Shown here: one piece after another, positions 10,945-21,930 of the stretch
Layout: every line of letters starts with the position of its first letter
Numbering within the stretch: the stretch's first letter is position 1
Source: Takakia lepidozioides
Taxonomy: Eukaryota > Streptophyta > Takakiopsida > Takakiales > Takakiaceae
DNA: 60,000 bases
NCBI GenBank assembly: GCA_030704615.1
Contig: CM060733.1
Location: 73,472,001 to 73,532,000, forward strand
Direction of reading: 5' to 3'
The notes under the pieces: generated by a model
What the model saw: only the letters and a program-made list of their open reading frames with translations
What the model was told of the DNA's origin: nothing
The model's database searches: none
Program-made: the position numbers and the translations under genes

Positions 10945-11756
10945 TAGGAGTAAGCTTCCATAACATCATCCATTTTCAACACAATCACTGTGATCTTAAA
11001 GATCATCTTCTGAATCTGTATCTTTACTCCTCTTATCAAGCCTAATGGCTGTGTACTCCTTCGGTCTGCCATTGTCACTGTGAATGGGGCTGGTTTCATG
11101 TTACCTAGACCAAGCTTCTGCCTTAATTGGTCTGTCATGATATTCACTCCTGAGCCTCTATCTATCAGTACATCAGTCAAGTCTGTGCTTCCAATTCTCA
11201 ATTGGATTACTGGCATAGAATCATCAAAGTCCATGACTGTTTCTCGCCCTTCATGCTTCACATTATAACTTGTCACCTTTAGGTCTGTGTTCTCTGTCAC
11301 ATGAGCAATCTGATTGATTGATTGATACAGCCTGTGCCTACAATGAGGTGCCACAGCCAATAGCTGTCCAATGGTAATCTCAGCTTTGGACTGACATATT
11401 ACTTCAGCCAAAGTCCCTTCATTATCCTGCACCTGTGAAGCCTCTTGCTTCACTTCCTCTTCACCTTCTCCATCTTCTCTTTCAGAGCCAGAAGAATTTG
11501 CCATAGGCATATCAGTATCCTTCTGCATTTCCCTTATGGTATCAGCCACTTCCTTGTGCAGTTCCTTCTCATCTCTCCAAGCCTCATCATCTTCAGGCAC
11601 ATCACTGCCATCTTCATTAACATCTTCTTCCTCATCCACTGGAGGTATTAGCTTAGCTTTGCTTCTGGTAACTATCATTGTACTTACTTCTGGTACAAAA
11701 CATGGCCTAACCATGTGAGCTGCCACTACTGGGCCTTCATTCACATGAGCTCTCAT
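10923..11756 (-). pseudogene. Gypsy retropepsin region
   Basis: The frame lies between gag and RT of the same element. It contains the aspartic protease motif VLIDRGSGVN. In plant gypsy elements this motif is normally D-G-G-S, so one glycine of the catalytic loop is changed to arginine, which should abolish activity. An acidic linker (DEEEDVNEDGSD) precedes it. The end overlaps the RT frame by about 20 bp in another frame, consistent with a frameshift or decay. Confidence 0.75.
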
Positions 11757-12041
11757 CTCATTCTGGTGCCTGATCCAGAATGGACAGGCTGCTTTGCGAT
11801 GTTTTACCTGGTTACAATAGTAACACAGTTCTTCACTATTGGGTCCTCGCCCTTGGTCTATTCTGGGATTATTTCTATAATCCTGATTCCCTGGCTGGTA
11901 ATTCCCCCTTGGATTACCCTGTTAGTTGCATCTGGGATTGCCTTGGTAATTCCTTCTTGGATTACCTCTCCTTGCCATACCATTGTTATATCCACCAGGC
12001 CTACCATAGTGGTCCTGATCATTGTTTCTTCTTGGCTTGGG

Positions 12042-13058
12042 CTACACTTGATGCACCCGTACTTGCCTAGGTTCTCTTGCAGCTGTCCTTTTGTTGTAAT
12101 AACAATTCTCAATAGAATGGTTATCCATTTTACAGATAGTACAATGTTTCTCCTTCATGTGGCATTCAGCTGTGATATGGCCTTCATTCTGGCATTTTGC
12201 ACACCAAACACCCTTCCTCCAATGTGTTGCAGCCTCTGTGGCATACTTTTTCAAGATTTCTTCCAGTCTTTTCTCATAGTTGTCCCTCTTCATTTTTTCC
12301 TTCTTCTTGCTCTTCCTCTTGAGCTCTTGCTCTTCTTCTTCATCTGACTCATCTGCAGAGTCCTCATCATCCCTTTTATCTCTCCTGAGCATTCCCAATT
12401 GCTCTATTCTGTTGGCTGTTTCGATTGCCTCTTCCACTGTATTATGGGGTAGCATATCCACTTTCTTTTGTAATTCAGGTCTTAGTCCACTCACAAACTA
12501 GGTCTTCTGTAAACCTGGTGCTGGTACAACAACCAACTTTTTCATCATTAACTCCATCTTTTCCATGTACTCTTCAACAGTTTCATGCTTCTTTTGCCTT
12601 AACTGTTGTAAACTCCCATACACTTCATCCTCAGTTTTGCTTGTCCTGAACCGGAATGCTGTACTAAGGCCATTCCAAGTTAGGAAATGATTATTAGGAA
12701 ACCTTGCATACCATTCACTTGCTTTCTTGATAAGTGAACAAGGAAACAGTCTCATCTTGGCATCATCGCCATTCTCATTGTTCACAATACACATGTGCTC
12801 AAATTGGCTGATGTGTACATCAGGATCCCATTTTCCTGCATATATTGGAAAAGGTGGTTTTGCCCATGTTGGAGGTACCGCCATTTGTGGCCCTACACCC
12901 TGCCCACTGACAGGTGCTGGTCCTCCTATTGGTGCTGGTCCTTGAGGACCTGCTGTTGTAGTGGTGGAACTCCCACCAGGTGTTGGCCCTTGAGCACTCC
13001 CTGCTACTGGCCCCTGTGTACTTACAGTATCCCCAACTCCAGTTGCACTACTTCCCAC
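12042..13058 (-). pseudogene. Gypsy gag (capsid and two zinc knuckles)
   Basis: Two consecutive minus-strand frames separated by a TAG at about 12498. The upstream frame (13058-12498) has a G/P/T-rich N-terminus, then the retrotransposon gag core (KMRLFPCSLIKKASEWYARF, LRQKKHETVEEYMEKM). The downstream frame (12494-12042) continues the capsid (MSGLRPELQKKV), then an acidic-basic coiled region and two CCHC zinc knuckles: CAKCQNEGHITAEC and CTICKMDNHSIENC. Gag packages the element RNA into virus-like particles. The in-frame stop and missing parts downstream mark it as inactive. Confidence 0.85.
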
Positions 13059-13709
13059 ACTCCATGTCCCCCCAGAGCCAGATCCAAGCTGCCCACCTGA
13101 TCCCCCTGAGCCGACACCTTTGTTGGCCTGTGATCCAAGACTCCACTTGATCCAGGTCCAACAGGTTGGGATGTCCTGGTTGTAGTCTCAACCTCAACTG
13201 TTGGGTCTACCTCTTCAGACTCTTCATCTTCCAAATTCTTCTCTCTGTTTTCATCTTCCAAGTTCATCTCTTGGATTTCTTCTTCCTCACTCATATAACT
13301 CAACTGTAGTGGGTTGGAGAGTCTGAACTTTGTGTTGGCTCTGCCATATCTTCCTCTTCTTCTTTGTCTTGTGATTCAGAAACTGGAGTTCCTGCTTTTG
13401 GTGTTCCATTGCCAACTCTGATCAAAGATTTCTGTCAAATCTTTAATCCAGGGATGCACCTCGGATCTTTCCCCTCGTGGCTGATATTCTTCTTGTATCA
13501 AATCCCTTAATCTTTCTTGTAAAGAATAAGAAGGAGTGGCATCCAACTCTTGGTATGGGTGATGTACTCTCTAGTCTTAATGGTGTGAGAGGTCCAGGTG
13601 ATTCCCCTATGTCTATTCCTCTCTCCCAAAGATATAGATAATTAGCTTTCAAATAATTTTCTCTTTTTGCTGAATATCTGTGGAGTCTAGCTTCTCTTTC
13701 ATCACTCAT
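13022..13709 (-). pseudogene. Acidic gag N-terminal segments, broken
   Basis: Two short frames (13303-13022 and 13709-13443) lie just upstream of the gag core. The first is very acidic (SEEEEIQEMNLEDENREKNLEDE) and overlaps the gag frame. The second begins MSDEREARLHRYSAKRENYL. They probably formed one N-terminal gag extension, now split by frameshifts. Low family recognition. Confidence 0.4.
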
Positions 13710-13729
13710 GTCCCATGTCTTTCATATCT

Positions 13730-14317
13730 TTAATGAGGCAATAACCAAAACTCTCTTCTGTAGTATCTCTCGTATATGCCTGGATTTCTTTCAAGCTTTA
13801 ATGCACCCTTGGCTATACTAGAAGACTCCGTTACCATATAACCATATAGCAAGCACGTCTGGAAAGCTGTTCTTGGTGTAAGTTTGATCCACAGGATATC
13901 CTTAGGAATCCAATTCTTTACCAGTACAAGTTCTTCATGCATGTGAGTGTAAACATTCACTTTCCGTTCCTCCCAGCTTTCAAACTCCACTCGTTTAATG
14001 GATAGCAATGCTATCACATAAACCAGTGTTGATAACCAACTTGCTCTCCCTCTACAGGCCACTTGATAAATCTTTATCACTCCTTTCTCTTGACCCCACT
14101 CAGGATCAGCATCATGCACTCTCTTAAGAATGTTTTCCTTGCAACCGTCTGGCAATTCCAAGAACCTCTGAAAGAATTGTTTGGACAAATTTTCTTTCTC
14201 AATTCCACAGGGAATTTGATTCACATCAAATTCTTTGATTCTCCAACCACCATGATCCCACCAGATGCCTGTCACATCTGGTTGTTCTTGACTCAGTTCC
14301 CCAGTATGGTCGCCAAA
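13730..14317 (-). pseudogene. Pre-gag ORF of the gypsy element
   Basis: An open frame of about 195 codons runs from just inside the presumed LTR/primer-binding site (about 14318) to 13730, upstream of gag. The peptide is rich in W and charged residues (GIWWDHGGWRIKEFDV, KRVHDADPEWGQEKG, ERYYRREFWLLPH) and matches nothing I recognise. An extra ORF between the 5' LTR and gag is known from Ogre-type plant gypsy elements. Whether this is homologous cannot be told by eye. The frame is also open on the LTR side, so the true start is unclear. Confidence 0.4.
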
Positions 14318-15120
14318 TGTCGAGCGGCTTTTACTCACCCATCCCTTCGCTATCCGAGGTGGAAACTCCAAGATAGAAGAGTTGGATATCTCTAAGCACT
14401 CAGCCCGCTCAGAACAATCAGTCATGACCTACAGCTAGTGTATCATGGGGGTACTTCCTATTTGTATTCCTTCTCACATTCATATTAGCAAGTTACCTTA
14501 TTGTCTATGTTTAAGTATCAGATTGCTTCAGCAATCTACCAGGTTCATTTCACTCATCCACTCATTCCACAGCTTCACTCGGGTCTCTCTACACAGTGTG
14601 AGTATGAAATATGTATCAGATTAATATCTATCAAGTATCAGGCCAAAGCCATGGTGTCTCTAGTCTGCTCTACAGTACAACTCTACAGCTTGCATGAATC
14701 AAGCATCAACAGTTCGTGTCTCCTCCTCCACTGCGCTCTCCATCCCTCAGCTCCAGATCGTCCTTCTTTCCCCGATGACCAAGTCGTGATCCCAGAAGTG
14801 TCCCCCCTCCCTGTTGCTACTCTGCCTATTCTACCTGCAAGCTGTTCTAACCGCCTAACTAACTAACTGTCATCCAGACAGAATGCACGTTCCCTTTGCA
14901 GATGTCGTTCCCACACAGTCGTTCCCTGCCGCTAATAACCGTTCCCTGTTAATGCTGTGATGGGCTGTGCCAAACTGTGTCGGACTGTGACTATGCCAGG
15001 CTGTGACTGGCTGTGTCGGACTGTGTCGGGTTGTGTCGGGCTGTATCAGGATTTTCCAGCATTTCTGATGTGCGAAATTGTTTAAATTGGATAGATGCAC
15101 GTGGTGCAATTTATAGCCTG
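14318..15120 (-). mobile_element. Probable 5' LTR of the minus-strand gypsy element
   Basis: On the minus strand the sequence reads ...ctcgaca and then tttggcgaccatactgggga. A tggcga..ctgggga block directly after a CA dinucleotide is the usual LTR-PBS border of Tat/Ogre-like plant gypsy elements. The LTR should extend from there toward 15.1 kb. It includes a small tandem array at 14985-15050 (ggctgtgtcgg / actgtgtcgg units). The outer LTR end could not be fixed because the other LTR is missing. Confidence 0.45.
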
Positions 15121-15129
15121 AGGGGCGTT

Positions 15130-15700
15130 TATTAAACTGATTGAACTTATTGATTTAAGGGGCTTAGAGTCACCTTATTGAACTTGGTGATCCTATTTGG
15201 ATTATGATTGGTATTTTGGCCCCTCCTTGCTAAAACAAAGTATTTAGGCACTAGGTTAGGGAGCATTGGCCCTTCCATCAGAGGTGGTTTGAACTCAGGC
15301 ATTCGGTGAAGGAGGGGCATTGGGAGAGGAAGATTTTTCCTCTTCTTCCTAGGCTCGGCATGTGCCTTGTGAAGGGATTAAAACATATCCCGGCTATAGG
15401 CGGCTCGGGGGCCTAGGCGGTAGGAATTAGACAATAAAACAAAAGATTTGGAAGGCAGTTACTGAGTAGATTGTAGAATACCGTAGGACTTAGAAACACA
15501 AACTCGCCCTGTGAAGAGGAGTACGTAACTTCTCTTTGCCGGTAGGACTTAGATAGTGATCATAGCCATCATGTACGACCACGGACCCCCTGCACTAACC
15601 GCAGTCGGGTAGGCGGTTCAGTGAGCCCAACCTACACCGCAACTTACCACGACCCCCCTAGCTAATATGCCGTCACCCTGACCGCGCGCGCTCAGGGCTC
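15130..15700. other. No gene seen
   Basis: Unrecognised sequence with no open frame of note. Probably transposon-derived spacer between the gypsy LTR and the integrase fragment. Confidence 0.4.
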
Positions 15701-16234
15701 ACACATCTGCTCCGAGTGTGGGAGGATGGTCGAGTGAGGATTGTGCCCCATCCAACACAGCGGGCACGGTTAGTGCGGCATGCCCATGAGGAGTTGGGGC
15801 ACATTGGGGTGCGACGCACTCACAGTTTACTGCAGGGGCAGTATTGGTGGTGTGGTATGCATATAGAGGTGCAACAATTCGTAGCTAGGTGCATGTTGTG
15901 TGACAGGGTGCGCGCTTCATTCAATGCCCCTAGAGAGAGAGAGAGAGAAGACTCCGGCCGAAGCCGGCGTAACTAAGAGTCACTTCGCCTTGTGGCTACT
16001 GCCCCCTTTCGGGGGTGGGCCCTACACCACAGCTGCATTATTTATGCATCATGGGATTAGGCTACCGATGGAGTCTTGACTTTGCACGACCGTTGCCATT
16101 GACGATGCACCATCACAAATACGTGTTGGTGATGACATTGGAGCATTTCTCCAAGTGGATCGAGTTGGTTCCATCGCCTGACAAGGTTAGTGAGGGGGCT
16201 GCGTGTGCATTCTTGGATTGTGTGCTTAGCTGAC
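15700..16234 (+). pseudogene. PHD-gypsy integrase fragment (HHCC and core start), copy A
   Basis: Matches the complete copy at 29.08-29.53 kb. It holds the integrase zinc-binding domain (HAHEELGHIGVRRTH ... CMLCDRVRA, H-H-C-C intact here) and the beginning of the catalytic core (WSLDFARPLPLTMHHHKYV, first catalytic D). The reading frame is interrupted at 15933-16019 by an 87-bp insertion with a CCCTA duplication. It ends at the point corresponding to 29525 of the other copy. Fragment only, no RT or PHD finger. Confidence 0.85.
15933..16019 (+). mobile_element. 87-bp insertion with 5-bp target duplication
   Basis: Comparison with the uninterrupted copy at 29.31 kb (gcccctactccacaattg) shows that 87 bp plus a second ccctacaccac start were added. 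The target duplication is CCCTA at 928-932 and 16020-16024. The insert is a GA repeat, then gactccggccgaagccggcg, taactaagag, and ends in a stem-loop (ccccctttcggggg). It is the same unit as 3912-3997. Confidence 0.85.
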
Positions 16235-16249
16235 AATTGATAGAACAAG

Positions 16250-17130
16250 GCACTGCTAATGAAGGTACCTTCTTCAACACATCTCCCCCTGTTTTTCCCA
16301 TCTATCAGAGTCGTCCCTACATTTTCATGTTGAATTTTGCAAGTTAGCTCGAGCTGGTGGATCTATGGTGGGAGAGGTAGCTTGGTCTTAGCAGGCCATG
16401 TTTCAATCTCTGCTTGTTTTGCCGTAGCAGCATCGGCACAATTGATAAAATCAGGCACTGCTAATGAAGGCACCTTCTTCAACACATTTCACCCTTTTCC
16501 CTCTTATCAGAATCGGCCCTAAATTTTCATGTTGAATTCTGCAAGTTAGCTAGTTGAGTGAACCTTCAATAGTTTGGAGTGAAAGTATCCAGAAACAGGT
16601 ACCAGAGACAAGGAGAAGCTGTGGAATGAATACTTTTCTGACCCCAGTCAATGGTGGGACAATCGAGGCAAAAAGGTGAATGCCTGTTGGATTACAGAAA
16701 GTAGCAGACGCAATTCAGCATAGGAACTAGTGTGATAAGCTGAGTTGGGTGTTTCCTAGAACAAATCTAGGTTGTCATTGTCATATGCTAGCAGCAAGGC
16801 AAGGATGAATGCATGATTTGTGCAGAGGCATGGATAGCTGACAGGGATAGAGTGTGGGTCCAGAGAGTAGCAGATGCAATTGAGCATAGGAACTAGTGTG
16901 ATAAGTTGAGTTGGGTGTTTCCTAGAACAAATCTAGGCTGTCATTGTCAGCTGCTAGCAACAAGCCAAGGATGTATGCATGATTTGTGCAGAGGCATGGA
17001 TAGCTGAAGGAGCAGGGTAGAGTGTGGGCACAGATTCATCCAAGAGGGCCAGATTTCCAAGCACAAGATTACCTATGATTCCTTGTGGATCAATAGCTAC
17101 AAGAAACCTGCATGGGTAGATGGTCAACTA
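16250..17130 (+). pseudogene. OSB/PDF-motif-like fragment (organellar ssDNA-binding protein relative)
   Basis: At 16620-16680 the plus strand encodes LWNEYFSDPSQWWDNRGKKV. At 17041-17120 it encodes PRGPDF in one frame and KHKITYDSLWINSYKKPAWV in the next. W-x-[FY]F-x-x-P-x-x-WWD-x-R-x-K, then P-x-PDFKHK, then LW followed by P-x-WV is the order of the C-terminal PDF motif of plant OSB proteins, which bind single-stranded DNA in organelles. The two halves are separated by a 166-bp tandem duplication, and the frame shifts. Upstream, 16246-16350 and 16456-16558 are direct duplicates of each other. It is a broken copy of a dispersed family (see 22.2-22.9, 26.4-26.8 and 43.1-43.4 kb). OSB homology is by motif recognition only. 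Confidence 0.5.
16695..17033 (+). repeat. Two-copy tandem duplication, 166-bp unit
   Basis: Unit 1 at 16695-16860 and unit 2 at 16861-17033. Shared landmarks are gtagcaga.gcaatt.agcat, aggaactagtgtgataag, gttgggtgtttcctagaac and gatttgtgcagaggcatgg. About 90% alike by eye. Confidence 0.85.
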
Positions 17131-17279
17131 AAGGCAGCAGATGCAGCGGCACAGTTGATAAAATCAGGCACCTCAACCATGACCACAGCTTCTGGAAGAG
17201 GATCGAAGAGGGAGTTCACAATGCCTCTTTTGGCACTTCTGTGTTGGGCTGCAGCCTGGGTAGCATTCCACCGTGGACA

Positions 17280-18165
17280 ACACCCACAGGACCGCCAGAA
17301 TGGAGAAATTCCATACCCAATAGATCTGCGCTTACTACCTCCATTCCATGCATGGATTGAAGGTGATGTTCAACGCAAGGTGAGTTCAGGTGAGTCCTAT
17401 GATTTGGACATATGCCATTTATGTGTACCACCCTCCGTACAGGCCATGGGCTTGAAGTCTATGTATGCTAAAGACAATCACTTTCGAGCATTATCAAATG
17501 GGACTGGCGCCACAGACACGGCCCACATTTGATTCTGGAGTTGCTCACGGTATTCCAACAGGAAAGCGAAAACAGTGCAGGTATGTCCAGACGAGTGTTA
17601 TCCCAATTGGTAATATGTGGGTGTTGTAAGAGAAAGAATTCAACTGGATTACGGAGTTCTTTGCCTAATTCTGTTCTTGTGTAGATGGGTGAGGTCAAAC
17701 ATGGCGGGCCGGAATGCCACAATGAAACGAGATGATTATGGCTTTCTCTTGGTTGACTTTAGTCGCATGTTACCTTGGATGGAGCAGCCTTGGACATTCC
17801 CAAGTCAGATGGAGCAAGTTTTTTTCTCGGATGGAAGAAGTTCACGAGGGAACTGGAAGGTGGTCCTTCACAAGGACCCTCAATCCCGATGAGTGGTTCA
17901 CGATATTAGAGAACTGGCATTGGGTGATACAGACAGTTATGTTGGCATGGTGGCTCCTGAAATTCCACTGAACATCATTACTGAGCCTCCAGTTTATGTT
18001 CCTTTGAGTGAGGCAGAGGAATTGACTATTGCCAGTTCGAATGCACCTGCAAGGCAGAGGCAAAATGGTACAATTAGTTCCCTTAGAGAGAGGTTCAGAT
18101 CGAGAGAGCAAATGACGAGGCATCGTTTGCTTGAGGGTGCAGGTCTTTGTCAGCATGTGAACGTG
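17280..18165 (+). pseudogene. CACTA transposase (TNP2) C-terminal region, DUF4216-like
   Basis: Reads in pieces on the plus strand: YDLDICHLCVPPSVQAMGLK (about 17400), then FDSGVAHG in another frame, then ERIQLDYGVLCLILFLCRW and MKRDDYGFLLVDFSRM, and then QVFFSDGRSSRGNWKVVL (to about 17880). The sequence y-G-f-x-l-V-D-F-s-r followed by Q-x-x-Q-V-F-[FY] and W-x-V-V-L is the DUF4216 signature found at the C-terminus of plant TNP2 transposases. An in-frame TGA at 17890 interrupts the tail, which otherwise continues open to about 18160. Frameshifts and stops show it is inactive. It lies about 1.2 kb inside the CACTA end at 19323, in the orientation expected for that terminus. Confidence 0.65.
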
Positions 18166-18204
18166 GAGACAGGTCCAACAGAAGAGCATTTGGGGAGTGA
18201 GAGA

Positions 18205-18780
18205 AGTTTTTTTTTTTTTTTTTTTTTTTCGTTTGTTCGTTTTTTCGTTCCCTCGCAGAGCTCCACATGGGGAGGTACGAGGCCACCTTTGCTATGGTCG
18301 AGAGTGGGTTTCTGGCATTGTTTGTTTTTTTCCAGGGTTTAAACTTGCCACAACATGGTACCTTGCATGGGTGGGAGTGACTGAACTGTTGGGTGGGCAA
18401 AATTCTAACAAACACACTTTCATTTATGACAGTGAACCCTATACAGTTATGAGAGTGACTTGGGTAGGAGACAGTGTTTGCATTCGGCCATCATTTACGT
18501 GAGTAAGGTTACATGTATGGCTTATGTTAGGTGCAATAAATTCTGAGTACGTACCATGATTTAGGATATGCAAATCACCTGTGTTTCTCGCTCTGCTTCC
18601 TTGGCCCTGGTCTTAGTCTTTAGTGCTCTCTCCTTGCTTAGTTTTTAGTACTTCTCTTGCAGCTTTTTGCCTCTGGTCTTGAAGCACTACCTTCCTCTAT
18701 GGCACCGGGTTTGAGGTTATTTTTTCCTTATGTACTTCTTGTCCCCTTTATATAATAAAATTTCCAGGGCCTCTGTCCTA
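18205..18780. other. Poly-T tract and unrecognised sequence
   Basis: A run of more than 20 T starts at about 18208, which could be the A-tail of a minus-strand retroposon. The following about 550 bp hold no gene. A short (ta)n repeat lies near 18790. Confidence 0.5.
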
Positions 18781-18839
18781 TTCATTATATATGTATATAT
18801 ATATATATGACTTCCACCATAGTCATAATGATGACTGTA

Positions 18840-19323
18840 TCTATTTTCACTCTCAATAGTAATGCACCACGTGGCAGAAATACAAATGTGTAGAAATACA
18901 TAATAAAACACCCATCATGACACATGTCAATCTCGTGAAGGACCACGTGTAAAAACTGCAACGCGCCGCGTGCTGCAACCGGATTAGCACGCCTGTAGTC
19001 ATAGTTCACAGTCATGGAGAGCGAACACTCTGCCAGGTGTCATTTTTTGTATCGAGCACGTGTCACTCTTGCACAGCCGCTAACATGGACTACACTGTCC
19101 GTTCAGTCATTCAGTAAAGCCAGCGTGTACGACTATGAGCGCGTTGCTCAGGCGTCACGTCACACAAAGCCCGACGACTGTCACTTACGACTTCGTGGCA
19201 GCCACGACTACCATGTCACAACTAACTAGGCTTTTACGTCAGCAGAGTCAGGGAGTTGTAAAGGTTCATATTTGCATTTGCAGTCATAACACAGAGTCCT
19301 AAAAGCCAACTTTTCTTATAGTG
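18840..19323 (-). mobile_element. CACTA transposon right terminus
   Basis: Read from 19323 downward, it starts cactataagaaaagttggct and continues as an inverted match of the terminus at 8440 for over 300 bp, including gctggctttactgaatgact and the tagtccatgt block. G-box-like repeats (cacgtgg, cacgtgtc, acatgtgtc) continue to about 18850. The sequence outside the end (19324 on) is the LTR of a PHD-gypsy copy. Confidence 0.65.
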
Positions 19324-20715
19324 CATGAGGATAACTCCCCCCAGGGCCCATTATTAACTTTGGGCCCTGGATTGACACCTTGGCAAACTCAAGTGTCAAT
19401 ACATAACAACTAGTTATTTCCTAGGTAGTTTCACACTAGCTACCTATAACTAGATATTTTTATACTAACTAGTAAATTAACTAGTTTCACATTAACTAGT
19501 GAACTAGTTAATTTAACTAATATTAAAATCCACTTGACAGCTGTCGTGCGCATACATATCGCTACACAACTATATCGCTGTCCAATTCACACATTACATA
19601 TGCACACCATACACTAGTTTGCCACAATTAGCCCCATAGTTGGTGGTTAGGTCCTTCTAACTCTAGATAGCTTCAAGATGTAATAGCCACAGCCTCATTA
19701 AGTCCTCTACCACTGTCCTTATTGTACTCAAATTCTATAGACCAAGAGGTCGGGTACAAGAGTAGCCCCATCGTTAGTCGCCGTCTTGCAGTCTGTGTAC
19801 TTGAGCCAGGATCTTGTGTATTGGTCTCCTAGTAGCTTGGCCTTGCGTTTCTTGTTAGCCTTCCATAGTTGTATCCACTCCCACTATCCAATGCAACGCA
19901 GATATAACCAATCCCCATCAGGAACCATCTCAAGAGGTGGTGTCAAGTATCCCATGTGTCAACTTCTTGAACATCGATCATATACCAGCATGGTGGCTGC
20001 CCTTCTGGCAGACCCACACAACATGCACCTCAAACTTGCAGGTATAATCACTGTCAAGTTTAGGTCAATCCTGCCATCAACATTCAGAATGTGACATGGT
20101 GCGCACTTACACACATGGTCCTTCCAAGTCATGTCATCCCGACCTTCCAAGATCAGGACTCCTGAGGGCAACACCTCCCGAACCCTTAAAATTATACGTC
20201 ATGCAGTCACATCCAAGATCATAGGAGCAGTCTGCTGCAGATAAACATAGTCACCAAGATTAAACCTCTGAGCCCCGGGACGATAGCCCCCACCACGTAT
20301 AGTGGGCCGTGGCATACCTCAATGTATCGCGGTGTTGTGCAATGGAAAGGTTATCGAAAGCCATGGGGATGACATTCTTGAACAACTCCGCATGCTGATC
20401 ACATGCACGTGCATGTCCGGATCGTCAAGATTGAGGACTGGAGCAGCATCTCTACAAATGGCTGCATGCAAATCCGGCTCTCGGCCAAAGAGAAGGGAAT
20501 ATGTGAGAATGAGGCAAGTGATGCGTGCTTGCTGAACCTATAGCCCATGGCTAACCAAGGTAGCTGAAGGTCTCAATCTCCAAGGTGTCTCTTCTGCAAG
20601 CCATACATGTGCAAACCCCTCTTAACCGTCTGCACAACCCTCTTTGCCAAGCCATCGGCATCAGGATGATCCCGAGAAGTCAGTTGACCTTCTACCCACT
20701 TGTAGCTACTGATCC
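19324..20715 (-). pseudogene. PHD-gypsy copy B: 3' LTR part, PHD finger, integrase end
   Basis: Minus-strand remnant. LTR sequence runs from 19626 (tgtggcaaact...) down to 19324, where the CACTA end begins. Upstream (about 19795-20170) the C-terminal region has VDGRIDLNLTVIIPASLRCM and the PHD finger cysteines CMLCGSARRAATMLVYDRCS, in which the third zinc ligand is changed to Y. Farther upstream (20170-20715) the integrase tail is recognisable by colinearity with the 25-kb copy (DHP-x-ADGLA and GLQK-x-HLGD) but is full of frameshifts. It is an inactive remnant. Confidence 0.75.
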
Positions 20716-21930
20716 AGAGGGAATCAGAAGCAATCTTGTGTTTGAAATCTGGCCCTCTTGGATGAATATGGACCTCTATCCCTGGTCCTTCAGCTATCCC
20801 TGCCTGTGTACATTCATGAATACATCCTCAGCCTTGCTACTAGCAGCTGACACTAACGGCGTGAAGTTCTTCCAGCAAATAACCCAACCCTACTTGTCAA
20901 AGTCACCCAAACCACCCCAAATCCACCCAACGACCTAACTTACAGAATTCAATATGCATCTCAGGGCAGAGTCTGATGAGAGGGCAAAACAGGCTGAAAT
21001 AGGTCGAAGAAGAAGGTGCCCTCATGACCACATTGTCCTTGACCTTGTGTCATGACCCATGGACAGAGCTGGAGTGTGCCAAGCCTATCAAGCAAGTAAA
21101 CAGCGAGAGATATCTTACATGCGAAGACCGACCCACAGCCACCAAGCTGCATATAAGAGCACGACAGCTATGCAGGTTTTCCAGTACACAGAGGGTAAAT
21201 TGACAAAGGTGCTGGTGCTGCAAACCTTTAGAGAATGAAAGAATGTATAGTCTCCGATGTCCAATTGAAGCTCAACCTGAGGTAACTGGGAAGGAGGTTG
21301 GTGACCAGCAAATCTACGCTGATTCTTCCATGGCATGTAGAAGTGATAAAAACCCAACTGGTGAAGACAATTGTATCATGTCTATTGTCCTTTACCTCTA
21401 TCCGTCCTGGTGGAAGCCAACGGCATATGCAATAAAGACTTTGCTTGTGACTGTAAAGTACACAAAATTCATACTGAAGGGTCAGTTCAGCTCTCCAGCA
21501 CTATTCAGGCAGCAAATACAATACGGAGGGACTGCCAGAAAATCTGGAGTTTTCAGTTTAGGGTCCAGTCCTATCCTCCAACTGACTGTGAATTAGGACA
21601 ACTCAGACCAGAAAAACAGGCTTCATATGAACTTGCACCTGATGAAGATTATATGTGAGCCTGGGACTGAAACTAATTCTTCAAATGAGATGCGTTTGGC
21701 CGGACATATGAGGAACAAAAGCTTTCCCTGGCTCAAAGCTGTGCCGAGTTGTTGGGGACTGGTGATTACAATGGATGCAAAATACCCTTGGAGTACTAAC
21801 CCTGCTGATCCCATCCTGGGGTTTCAGACCAACAAGCAGTTATTGAGATGTCCTCATTGACCACTCCTTGTCAGCATTCCTTACTCATAGCTAGCATACT
21901 AAACCTCCCAGAGTCACCTGTGGTGTTTTT
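20716..21930. other. Unrecognised; contains one OSB-like repeat piece
   Basis: The minus-strand segment 20965-21075 contains PWVMTQGQGQCG and TFFFDLFQPVLPSHQ, which recur at 22.66-22.75 and 26.49-26.59 kb and so belong to the OSB-like dispersed repeat. The rest (21100-21930) shows short open frames without a recognisable family. Confidence 0.35.

Noticed and set aside
11715-12347. Plus-strand 210-codon hydrophobic frame
   Set aside because: Antisense to the gag zinc-knuckle and capsid region, which has clear motifs on the minus strand.
15933-16019. Hammerhead ribozyme / retrozyme
   Set aside because: Neither the ctgatga nor the gaaa core elements are present in the needed arrangement.
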